Below are positions 56,944-64,000 of a stretch of 64,000 bases of DNA, piece after piece. Source of the stretch: Aporhodopirellula sallentina SM41 (lineage in GTDB: Bacteria; Planctomycetota; Planctomycetia; Pirellulales; Pirellulaceae). The position numbers and the translations under genes are program-made. Within the stretch, counting starts at the first letter, position 1. The number at the start of each line of letters is the position of its first letter. The DNA lies in contig NZ_ANOH01000364.1 in the NCBI RefSeq assembly GCF_000346505.1, positions 1 through 64,000 on the forward strand, given 5' to 3'. The notes under the pieces were generated by a model. That model was given only the letters and a program-made list of their open reading frames with translations, was not told the origin of the DNA and searched no databases.

Positions 56944-58092
56944 ATGCTTTTATCGACAATCGACTTCATCCTGCTCTTTATCCAAGTTTGCTTGGTCGCT
57001 GGCACGCTGCTGAACCTCAGCTCCCATCCTCACTGGTTCATTCGAGGTTGGGATTTCCCGCGTGTTCAGATCATCGCAATCGGCTGGGCAATCGCACTGC
57101 TGCACTTTGCCATTGCCGCCGCGCTGCCTGGCCAGCCGCCGGTTTCCGATTGGGTGTTCCTCGCCTTGGCGATCGGTCTGACGTTGTGGCACGGGTTTCG
57201 GATCCTGCCGTACACCCCTATTTTCCCGAAACAGGCCAAACCGACGCAAAAGCAACATCGCCGAGAACGCGACCCCGCTTCGTTGCGAATGGTGGTGTCC
57301 AACGTGGAAGAAGAGAACGACCAATTCGAACAGTGGACCCAGGTCATTGAAGATGCGGATCCGGACATTCTCGTCGCGTTGGAAATTGACGAGCGCTGGG
57401 TAGACAGCGTTTCGCCAATCCTCGAGCGTTATCCTTATCAGATCATCCAACCGCAGAAGAATTGGTACGGGATGATGATGTTGTCGCGATACCCGATCGT
57501 CGAACACAAGATTCGCTTTCTCGTTCAGGAAGACATCCCGTCGATCGACGCGATACTTCGAATCGAAGATGGTCGGCAAATCCGCGTCATTGCCGTCCAC
57601 CCCCGCCCACCGGAACCATGGAGAGGCAACGACGCGACCGCACGCGATGCCGAACTCACGATTTGGGGGCAAGAGCTCGCCGAGGAAACCGGACCGACTC
57701 TGATTGGCGGCGACCTCAACGACGTCGCGTGGTCGGCAACGACGCGGTTGTTCCTCCGCACCAGTGGCATGCTCGATCCTCGGCGGGGTAGGGGGTTTTT
57801 CAACACATTCCATGCAGACCATTGGTATTGCCGGTACCCGCTCGATCATATCTTCCATTCGCCTCACTTCACGGTCAGCGACATCCACCGGTTGCCTCAT
57901 ATCGGTTCGGATCACTTCCCGATGCTGATCGATTTGCGTCTCGAACCGGAGCACCAAAACGAGCATGAAGTGCTCGATGAGAAGGCGAACGATTCCGATG
58001 AAGTTGACCTTCGGATCGAACGGGCTCGCGAAAATGATGAGATCCAAGGAGAAGCAGTTCACCGCGAACCCGAACACGCCATCCGAGACTAA
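56944..58092 (+). CDS. Membrane-anchored endonuclease/exonuclease/phosphatase-fold protein
   Basis: 382 residues from the ATG at 56944, six bases after AAGGA. Three membrane helices (residues about 1-95) precede an EEP domain at about 113-335: MVVSNVEEENDQFEQWTQVIEDADPDILVALEIDERW, then SIDAILRIEDGRQIRVIAVHPRPP, GGDLNDVAWSATTR and PHIGSDHFPMLIDL. The metal-binding N, E, D, H residues are present. The C-terminal 45 residues are acidic. This build is like the YafD-type membrane EEP proteins; a phosphodiester substrate is likely but unknown. Confidence 0.88.
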   Translation: MLLSTIDFILLFIQVCLVAGTLLNLSSHPHWFIRGWDFPRVQIIAIGWAIALLHFAIAAALPGQPPVSDWVFLALAIGLTLWHGFRILPYTPIFPKQAKPTQKQHRRERDPASLRMVVSNVEEENDQFEQWTQVIEDADPDILVALEIDERWVDSVSPILERYPYQIIQPQKNWYGMMMLSRYPIVEHKIRFLVQEDIPSIDAILRIEDGRQIRVIAVHPRPPEPWRGNDATARDAELTIWGQELAEETGPTLIGGDLNDVAWSATTRLFLRTSGMLDPRRGRGFFNTFHADHWYCRYPLDHIFHSPHFTVSDIHRLPHIGSDHFPMLIDLRLEPEHQNEHEVLDEKANDSDEVDLRIERARENDEIQGEAVHREPEHAIRD

Positions 58093-58461
58093 AAACCTCC
58101 CCGAATACAAACCAGCCGATCGGCGTTCGACGTGGTTCACACAGCACCACCGGATGAACGCCCGCCGACCGAACGATACGCCGGGACGAAACGATCGGCC
58201 CCGAGCGGCATTCTTGCCAATGTGATCGGGTAGCGGTCAGCGAATCGACCGGCGTGAGCCAAGGCACACCAGTCTTCTGCGCCGAATTCTGCGGTGTCAC
58301 GTTCCCTCGACGCTCATCGTCGACTGCATAGAGCGAATCGTCGACGTGAACTTGGGTTTGGCACGACGATTGCCTATCTCACCCCACAGTTTGACTCCCA
58401 ATCACGCCTGCAACATCACGTTAGCCGGCAGAGAATTTCCCCTATTTCAGTAGGCAACAAG
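58093..58461. other. Intergenic region before the acidic lipoprotein gene
   Basis: 369 bases with no supported gene. The lipoprotein frame is open upstream to 58294 but that part has no signal or family. A promoter for the lipoprotein gene should be in 58380-58455. Confidence 0.45.
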
Positions 58462-58794
58462 ATGAAGACTTTGCTTAGTATTTTGACCCTTGCTCTCGGT
58501 TTGAGTGTCGTCGGATGTGACGATTCCGTCTATGACGAACGAGCCGAAGAAGTCCGCGACACCACCCAGCAATACGCTGACGATGTTCGCGAGAACTACG
58601 ACAACGCTGCCGAAAACATGGAAGAGCGTTACGAGTCGGCACGCCCCGCTTGGGAAGACCAAGCTGACGAGCGAGCCGAAAACCTCGAAGACCGCGGCGA
58701 GCAAATCGCAGATGAAATCGAGGCTGAAGGCGAACAACGCGCCGATCAACTCGAAGAGATGGACGACAACGAAACGGTCCAAGAGGTCGAATAA
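58462..58794 (+). CDS. Small acidic lipoprotein
   Basis: 110 residues from the ATG at 58462, which starts a lipoprotein signal (LLSILTLALGLSVVGC, lipidated C19). The mature part is a single highly acidic helix with heptad spacing (YDERAEEVRDTTQQYADDV, EERYESARPAWEDQADERAE). Such coiled-coil lipoproteins may tether layers of the envelope or bind basic partners. No family is recognised. A strong terminator follows. Confidence 0.75.
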   Translation: MKTLLSILTLALGLSVVGCDDSVYDERAEEVRDTTQQYADDVRENYDNAAENMEERYESARPAWEDQADERAENLEDRGEQIADEIEAEGEQRADQLEEMDDNETVQEVE

Positions 58795-58877
58795 TTCGAC
58801 AGCCTCCGCGATTCGGTCGGTCCGCTCGCTGATATCAGCGAAGACAAACCTCGATCGCGAATTTGACGTTTACCCAC

Positions 58878-58908
58878 AACAGCCGGTCTTTCGATCGGCT
58901 GTTTTTTT
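58878..58908 (+). terminator. Rho-independent terminator
   Basis: 8-base arms (58878-58885 and 58896-58903), a 10-base loop and a run of seven T, 83 bases after the lipoprotein stop. Confidence 0.87.
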
Positions 58909-59051
58909 GCACAACGCGAGCGAAGATGAGACATCTCTTCACTGAACACAATGCACTTCGGTGAACGCCATGTCTCAACAGAGCATGGCGTCCTCTTTCG
59001 TCGTGCCGGTGCGAGTCAGTCGCTCGCTTTCGAAAAGGAAGGATCAATCAA

Positions 59052-60221
59052 GTGACCGTTGCCAACGACGAACAATGGCCAACTCCGTTTAAAGAATGGC
59101 TGACACGGACTGCGTCCGCTGCGGACGACATCGCTGACTCAGGCGTACGCCGTTTGAAACGACGCTTCGGCCACGAAGACATCCCCAAGATCCAACCGTA
59201 CATGGGGTACGCAACGTCCGAACGCATCTACCTGCATGGACGCGTCCTGACCAATCCTCCGATCGACTCCGATTACCAAACCGATCACTGGTGGAGAAAT
59301 CTGCAAAATGCCGTCCAACGCTTCGTCAGCAATGAAGTGCCTGGCGTGACCATCGAAGGAGCGTTCGATGGGCACACGGCCACCACCACATCGGACTCTG
59401 AAGGCTACTTCCACTTGACGCTGGACCGTCCACCTCAGGAGAGCGCGGCATTTTGGGACATGGCGAAACTTCGCATCAAAAACCATCCCAGGGCGCGGCG
59501 CGAAAGTGATCAGACAACCTGCCATCTTCTTTCGGTCCCCAGTGAGGCCAAGTTCGCCATCATCAGCGACGTTGACGACACGATTCTGCACACCGGTGCC
59601 ACGAATATCGTGACGATGGCCAAGCTTACTTTCTTCGGCAACGCCCGCACCCGTGCTCCGCTCGATGGTGTTGCCGCACTATACGAACGTTTGCAGTGCG
59701 AAGACGGCAACACACCGATCAATCCAATCTTCTACGTATCAAGCTCGCCGTGGAACCTCTACGACTTGCTCGAAGACTTCCTGGAACTGAACGCGATCCC
59801 ACGCGGGCCGTTGCTTCTACGAGACTTGGGTTTCGACGAAAACAAATTCTTGAAATCAGGGCACGAGCATAAACTCGACAAGGCACGCCGCCTCATTCGC
59901 GCGTACAAGCATCTTCCCTTTCTTCTCTTCGGAGACTCAGGGCAAGAGGACGCCAGGCTTTACGCGGCGGCGGCCGAAGAATTTCCCGATCGCATCCGTG
60001 GAATCTTCATCCGCGACGTCGATCCGATGATCAGCAGCAGCCACGACGCGAAAGTCGATCAATACGTACGCCAGGCCGCACAAGCCGGAGTACCGATGTA
60101 CTTGATCAAAGATAGCGTTCAAGCTGCCGAGATCGCAGCCGAACACGGATGGCTCGACCGCGACGCCTTGCCCACAATTGTCCAAGCAACCCGCCGTGAC
60201 ACCGAACGTCCACCCGTCTAG
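59052..60221 (+). CDS. App1-like phosphatidate phosphatase domain protein
   Basis: 389 residues from a GTG with AAGGAAGGA before it. The first 180 residues include a beta-sandwich (IQPYMGYATSERIYLHGRVL, ATTTSDSEGYFHLTL). The HAD-type catalytic part has FAIISDVDDTILHTGATN at about 174-191 with the D-x-D-x-T motif, then FYVSSSPWNLYDLLEDFL and LLFGDSGQEDARLY. This is the App1 catalytic domain (DUF2183). Yeast App1 removes phosphate from phosphatidic acid; the bacterial substrate is unknown. Two lipid genes lie 6 kb away, but they are not linked to it. Confidence 0.9.
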   Translation: MTVANDEQWPTPFKEWLTRTASAADDIADSGVRRLKRRFGHEDIPKIQPYMGYATSERIYLHGRVLTNPPIDSDYQTDHWWRNLQNAVQRFVSNEVPGVTIEGAFDGHTATTTSDSEGYFHLTLDRPPQESAAFWDMAKLRIKNHPRARRESDQTTCHLLSVPSEAKFAIISDVDDTILHTGATNIVTMAKLTFFGNARTRAPLDGVAALYERLQCEDGNTPINPIFYVSSSPWNLYDLLEDFLELNAIPRGPLLLRDLGFDENKFLKSGHEHKLDKARRLIRAYKHLPFLLFGDSGQEDARLYAAAAEEFPDRIRGIFIRDVDPMISSSHDAKVDQYVRQAAQAGVPMYLIKDSVQAAEIAAEHGWLDRDALPTIVQATRRDTERPPV

Positions 60222-60245
60222 TAGTTGACGCACCTCCATTTCCTC

Positions 60246-60301
60246 GTAGTGGATCTTGTCAAAGATCCTCAAGCAGCAGGATCTTGAACAAGATCCACTA
60301 C
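60246..60301. repeat. Near-perfect inverted repeat between convergent genes
   Basis: 24-base arms at 60246-60269 and 60278-60301 pair at 22 of 24 positions around an 8-base loop. Each arm carries an internal GGATCTTG/CAAGATCC palindrome. It lies between the App1-like gene (plus) and the VKOR-DsbA gene (minus). It may serve as a bidirectional terminator, but it lacks T-runs and looks more like a dispersed REP-type element. Confidence 0.8.
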
Positions 60302-60338
60302 CGCCTACCCGAATGCCAGGCTTCGTCTTTGGCAATGC

Positions 60339-61760
60339 CTACTGATTTCGGATGATAAGGTCGATCATCGACTGTGGCGAGTCGACCGCACCGACGGTCG
60401 TCACCTTGGGAAACATGATCTTTGGAATTTTTCCGGATCCGGCGCGTTTGTAAAGTTGCACGTGTCGTTGGATATAGTCGTGTGGCACGGATCCGTTGAG
60501 AACCTCCGCGATTTTTTGCTCGTTCACGAGCGATGACGCGTGTCGCCGTGCTTGGGCGTAGGTCGGCTTCGATTCAAACAAGTAATCGTGAAATGCCTCG
60601 AACTGCGTACGGTCGGTCAACCATACTGCGACCGCTAGTTTCGACAAATCGCATGATTCCGCATGGCTCGAATGAGTGGTCTGAACCGTGGAGTTGCACT
60701 TCCGGTCGAGCGGCACCGGGAGTGTGATGACCGCGAGTTTCTCTCCGAAATGCTCACGCGCGGCGTTCAGCGACGCGTGAGTGCGTTGGCAGTGCGGACA
60801 GGTGTAATCAAACATCTCAACAAAAACAGTCTCGGCGTCTGGGTTGCCGATCAAAGGCCAATCCTTCGTCGACAGCTTCACACCGCCTAGCACCTGAATG
60901 GTTCGGAAATTTGGTTCGCTCGCTGCCCCCACGTCTCCCAACATCGCCATCGAGGGATCCACGAGAGCTAACGCAAAGCGTGCCAGATTGACGGATTGAT
61001 ACGCCGCCAAGCGATCAAATCCGCTGCTCTCTAAATTCGCCGAAGAAGGGGGAGCGAACAGCATCTCATCAGACGCATCTACAGCCTCGTCATCATCCCC
61101 ACTCACCGCCGGCGTGGTCGGATACTCGATTGTTTCAAAGGTTGGAGGAGCATCCGCACCTACCTGCATCGCAATCAAAATCGCCAACATCCCGATCCCA
61201 CATCCGACGATTCGCGTCATCGAACGAGGGCTGACAGGACGAACCAACAGGTAGGTCGTCGCCAGCAACAGTCCGGCGACATGAGCCACCAAGCAATACG
61301 GACACAAATGCCCGAGCGCGAAGATCTGCAAACCAATGAACCATACCGCCGCACCACCAGCCGCGATGCTAGCGATGCCAATCCCCGTCCAACGTAGATC
61401 ATCAATGCGGCGATTCTCAACGCGGGCTATCAGCAGTCCGATCACCGTCATGTGCGTCAAAATAGCGGGGACACTGATGGGAATGGACAGCACCTTGGAC
61501 CACCGACTGTGCAGCACATGATCGCAGCTAAACAAACTTCCGCCACCACAACCGGCCACGGGAGACATCGTCACGGCGGACCAAACCAGATATCCGCTTG
61601 TAAGCAACGCGACCGAACTGCAAACCAACATCACCCACCGCGCGACCGCGGGAACCCGCTGCCCCTCCTCACGACCAGTGCACGGATGCACCGTGAATCT
61701 ACCCCAGTGCTTTTTGGAAAGCGAATAGGATCCAGGGCGATGTAAATCAACGGTCGACAT
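60339..61760 (-). CDS. VKOR-DsbA fusion, disulfide bond forming system
   Basis: 473 residues. The first part is a vitamin K epoxide reductase domain (about residues 40-180, four to five helices) with C71 and C79 (CGGGSLFSCDHVL) and the active-site CPYC at 153-156. After a linker (about 205-290), a DsbA-like thioredoxin domain has VEMFDYTCPHCQRTH with CPHC at 321-324. The VKOR part would pass electrons to quinone and reoxidise the fused DsbA, which oxidises envelope proteins. It may serve the cysteine-containing secreted proteins of the window; this is inferred. Confidence 0.92.
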   Translation of the reverse strand: MSTVDLHRPGSYSLSKKHWGRFTVHPCTGREEGQRVPAVARWVMLVCSSVALLTSGYLVWSAVTMSPVAGCGGGSLFSCDHVLHSRWSKVLSIPISVPAILTHMTVIGLLIARVENRRIDDLRWTGIGIASIAAGGAAVWFIGLQIFALGHLCPYCLVAHVAGLLLATTYLLVRPVSPRSMTRIVGCGIGMLAILIAMQVGADAPPTFETIEYPTTPAVSGDDDEAVDASDEMLFAPPSSANLESSGFDRLAAYQSVNLARFALALVDPSMAMLGDVGAASEPNFRTIQVLGGVKLSTKDWPLIGNPDAETVFVEMFDYTCPHCQRTHASLNAAREHFGEKLAVITLPVPLDRKCNSTVQTTHSSHAESCDLSKLAVAVWLTDRTQFEAFHDYLFESKPTYAQARRHASSLVNEQKIAEVLNGSVPHDYIQRHVQLYKRAGSGKIPKIMFPKVTTVGAVDSPQSMIDLIIRNQ

Positions 61761-62207
61761 AACAAACTCCGATAGCAGGCAGGAAATTCATGTTGCGAAT
61801 CAACGGGCAGAGTGGCACACCGAACGCGGTTTCCGTGCCAAACTCGAAACCCAAAACGCAGTTTTTGTGCCAACCACAAACCGATCCCGAGGTTTTGCAA
61901 CGATGCCCCGAACGTCGCCTCCAATACGACACGGCGTCTCGCGTTTTCCCGGACGAGCAGACTGATCGTTTACCGACCAATCCGCATGGGCTGCTCGCTC
62001 GTTGATCGCGGTAACCTTGGTCCCCCCGACATACCCAACGGCATCCCTCGATCCACAAACGCAACCCCGCTTCCGCCCGCAATCCCCAGGTGCAGAACAT
62101 TCCACGGCGGGTCCTGATGCAATCTTCATCATTGCCCACGCGGCTGCCTCCAAGCGGTGTGTTACCCTAGGCCCTACAACTACCGAGCCACACCAACGTG
62201 CACTTCC
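61761..62207. other. Intergenic region between divergent genes
   Basis: 447 bases between the VKOR-DsbA gene and the histidine phosphatase. Open frames on both strands are rich in rare residue runs and match no family; none has a good ribosome site. Promoters of both genes should be here. Confidence 0.45.
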
Positions 62208-62807
62208 GTGAATACACAATCGCTTCGAAACCGCTTCTTTGTTCTCCGGCACGGTCAAAGCGAGGCCAACGAACTGTCACTCATCGCCAGCTGCCCGACG
62301 ATCGCTGTTGAGCGGTATGGGTTGACGACGAAAGGTCGCGAGCAAGTTCGCGAATCGGTATCTCAACAGCACGAAGAGCTGAAGAAGGTCAAGCGAATCT
62401 ATACCTCTGACTTTCTACGCACGCGTCAAACGGCGGAGATCGCAGCCGAGCAATTGGGAGTTCCGATCGAGAACGAACTCCGTCTGCGAGAGCGTTACTT
62501 TGGCCAATGGGACGGACAATCCGACCAAAACTATCAAACCGTTTGGGCGGCTGATCACGAAGACGCATCGCACCAGAAATGGGGCGTTGAAAGCGTCCGT
62601 TCTGTCTCCCAACGAACGCTCGAATTCCTGCTCTCAATCGACAATGAAAACGAGGGAGAAAACTACCTCCTGGTGTCACACGGCGACCCGCTGCAGATTC
62701 TGATCACGACGGTAGCGGGTACTGACCTGAGGCTTCACCGCCAGATCCGGCCGCTGCAAACGGCGGCACTCCGGTGCCTCGCCGACCAGGAATATCTTCT
62801 TTCATAG
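62208..62807 (+). CDS. Histidine phosphatase family protein (phosphoglycerate mutase-like)
   Basis: 199 residues from the GTG at 62208; the frame starts earlier, but the family begins at FFVLRHGQSEANE with the catalytic R-H-G. Further landmarks are IYTSDFLRTRQTAE, RERYFGQWDGQ and YLLVSHGDPLQI with the second histidine. It hydrolyses a phosphomonoester of unknown identity. Its last 104 bases overlap, on the opposite strand, the end of the metallophosphoesterase gene. Confidence 0.9.
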   Translation: MNTQSLRNRFFVLRHGQSEANELSLIASCPTIAVERYGLTTKGREQVRESVSQQHEELKKVKRIYTSDFLRTRQTAEIAAEQLGVPIENELRLRERYFGQWDGQSDQNYQTVWAADHEDASHQKWGVESVRSVSQRTLEFLLSIDNENEGENYLLVSHGDPLQILITTVAGTDLRLHRQIRPLQTAALRCLADQEYLLS

Positions 62808-64000
62808 CAGACAAACCGACCTCGTTGGCTCGGTCCGACGCCTGCCCGAAAAAACGAACGTCAGCGTCGGAGAGCACGATTCTCTTGTAGATTTTGAGCC
62901 TCCGGAGCGATGGCACATAGCGATAGACCGTCACGGCAGGGAAGTCGGCGACGACACACGTAGGGAATTTGCGATTGATGTGCCCCGAGTTGCCAACCAA
63001 TTGTGTGAAGCGACGCGATCCATCTTGCGTCCGAACGCGTTTTCGCTTGGCGAGCGGTTCGTGTGTATGCCCAAACAAACTAGCCCATCCGCCGCACGCA
63101 ACGCCGAGCATTGCGGCTACCTCCACATTGTCGTGGGTACCGACCAAACCGGCGATCATCTTCCAAGTCACCTCATCGGACTGATTCGACCCTCTCGAGA
63201 ATTTAAGTATCTGCTCTGCCAGCATGGCTCGGTACTGATAAACACCTTCCCAAGCCGTACTGAGTCCGTGCATCCCTCGGTCAGCCAAACCGGTCTCGAT
63301 CATGTTCGCGATATCGTAGGCGATGACAGACGGTTTCAGCTCTTCATCCAACGCATCTTCGCGTAGTCTCTCGAGCAACCTTGCTCTGCTTTCATGATCA
63401 TTGCGAATGGTGTCGTGAATGGCCGTTTGTGTTTTCAGCAAGCCGAAGATGTGACCATGGCAGATCGTGACGCGTGCCATTCGGTCGTAGTACACCAACG
63501 AGTCATGGACGCGGCACCCGCCGGTTAACTCGTTGAGACGTTCATCCGTGAACCCGTAGTCGTGATTACCACGGATGAACAGAGGTTTGCCCTCGACTCC
63601 CAATCGCTCTCTTACATTCCGAAACGCTTGGAAGTCAGCTTCCAATCGCGATACGCGGGCACCGTGGTCACCGAAATCGCCACCGAAAACAATCTCGTGT
63701 CCCTTTTCGAGAGCCAACGACAACATCGCCTCGACGGCGGCTTGCTTCTGTTCCCGCTCCGACGGCTTTCCGAACCGTTTGCCTGCGTGAAAATCGCTTA
63801 GCAGCAAGATCGACTTTTGCGGAATTCGGTCTTGCAGAGAATTCACGAGGCTTAGATTGACGTTTGCTTTTCGTGACGATTTCTTCTTCTGCCGCTTTTC
63901 AGCGATTGCCTGAGCATGGAGATCCCAATAACTCCGCAGGGAATGCTCGAAAGTGAATTGTTCCGCGACGTGGGTACGTGCGTTCGTTCCCAGTTCGGCT
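62704..64000 (-). CDS. Metallophosphoesterase joined in frame to a glycosyltransferase-like C-terminus, 5' end outside
   Basis: The frame is open from 64000 to the stop at 62704 (about 432 codons visible). The first 40 or so residues (ELGTNARTHVAEQFTFEHS, then SYWDLHAQAIAEKRQ) look like the end of a GT4-type glycosyltransferase. After a basic linker, the calcineurin-like phosphoesterase begins with ILLLSDFHAG; then GGDFGDHG, RGNHDYG, CHGHIFG and GHTHE give all metal ligands. No ATG, GTG or TTG occurs in frame between the edge and the GTG at 63846, and no ribosome site precedes that GTG, so I favour one fused protein. If it is separate, the phosphoesterase would start at 63846. The last 35 residues are low-complexity. 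Confidence 0.8.
   Translation of the reverse strand, partial: AELGTNARTHVAEQFTFEHSLRSYWDLHAQAIAEKRQKKKSSRKANVNLSLVNSLQDRIPQKSILLLSDFHAGKRFGKPSEREQKQAAVEAMLSLALEKGHEIVFGGDFGDHGARVSRLEADFQAFRNVRERLGVEGKPLFIRGNHDYGFTDERLNELTGGCRVHDSLVYYDRMARVTICHGHIFGLLKTQTAIHDTIRNDHESRARLLERLREDALDEELKPSVIAYDIANMIETGLADRGMHGLSTAWEGVYQYRAMLAEQILKFSRGSNQSDEVTWKMIAGLVGTHDNVEVAAMLGVACGGWASLFGHTHEPLAKRKRVRTQDGSRRFTQLVGNSGHINRKFPTCVVADFPAVTVYRYVPSLRRLKIYKRIVLSDADVRFFGQASDRANEVGLSAMKEDIPGRRGTGVPPFAAAGSGGEASGQYPLPS

Noticed and set aside
61800-62258. 152-codon minus-strand frame between VKOR-DsbA and the histidine phosphatase
   Set aside because: It overlaps the start of a real gene, has no motif and an unlikely composition.
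1-64000. tRNA genes, rRNA genes, CRISPR arrays, integrases and attachment sites
   Set aside because: Looked for along both strands by eye; nothing convincing was found, although short RNA genes can be missed without a covariance search.

Overview
The window (about 55% G+C by eye, Gram-negative-style signal peptides and lipoboxes) looks like chromosome from a marine planctomycete of the Pirellulaceae, close to Rhodopirellula. The signs are the density of secreted sulfatases, an ECF sigma factor paired with a FecR/LamG-type anti-sigma protein, Tat-exported sugar isomerase-like proteins, a DUF11 envelope protein, BON, DUF1206 and DUF421 proteins, and many GTG/TTG starts. This is inferred from gene content; no rRNA or other marker gene is present. 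I found no tRNA, rRNA, CRISPR array, prophage or intact transposase.

Layout. 1-1616: 3' part missing fatty acyl-AMP ligase. 2635-6304: Tat-exported glycan-hydrolase-like protein, a BON protein coupled to L-lactate dehydrogenase, and a secreted permuted NlpC/P60-like hydrolase. 6791-18470: a polysaccharide utilisation operon on the minus strand, read GH117, GH86-like, GH2, DUF5060/GH-like, sulfatase, sulfatase. The GH117/GH86/GH2/sulfatase combination points to agar or porphyran from red algae. 18894-22854: LamG/FecR anti-sigma protein, ECF sigma factor and a further sulfatase, probably the regulator and an accessory enzyme. 23082-24479: GntP permease. 24601-30423: ABC-type efflux operon (two FtsX/MacB-like permeases, a lipoprotein, an HlyD-like adaptor with an apparent frameshift, an ATPase) and a cysteine-rich secreted protein upstream.

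30984-35427: a translationally coupled three-gene biosynthetic operon: an SbnA-like PLP enzyme, an FAD/NAD(P)-binding protein and a Y4yA-like PLP decarboxylase-fold enzyme. It is a good candidate for an undescribed small-molecule pathway. 35530-39372: DUF421 protein, sugar isomerase-like protein, a conserved hypothetical, parvulin and YlqF GTPase. 39968-44605: a same-strand stress cluster: short GrpE, a 64-aa partner, two Hsp20 proteins, two hypotheticals, a secreted PDZ protein and a zinc-ribbon protein. 44862-47304: MATE exporter and hypotheticals. 47645-50684: three glycosyltransferases joined by ATGA overlaps. 50802-53559: phospholipid N-methyltransferase, DUF1206 protein and phosphatidylcholine synthase. 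53667-61760: DUF11 envelope protein, AI-2E-type permease, membrane endonuclease/phosphatase-fold protein, acidic lipoprotein, App1-like phosphatase and a VKOR-DsbA fusion. 62208-64000: histidine phosphatase overlapping, tail to tail, a metallophosphoesterase whose reading frame continues upstream into a glycosyltransferase-like C-terminus at the window edge.

My main leads are the SbnA/FAD/Y4yA operon, the glycosyltransferase-metallophosphoesterase fusion, the agar/porphyran locus with its uncharacterised DUF5060 member, three tandem 16-bp repeats over the sigma-factor start, and the -1 frameshift in the efflux adaptor. Functions are assigned from motifs and remembered family sequences only; no database search was possible.
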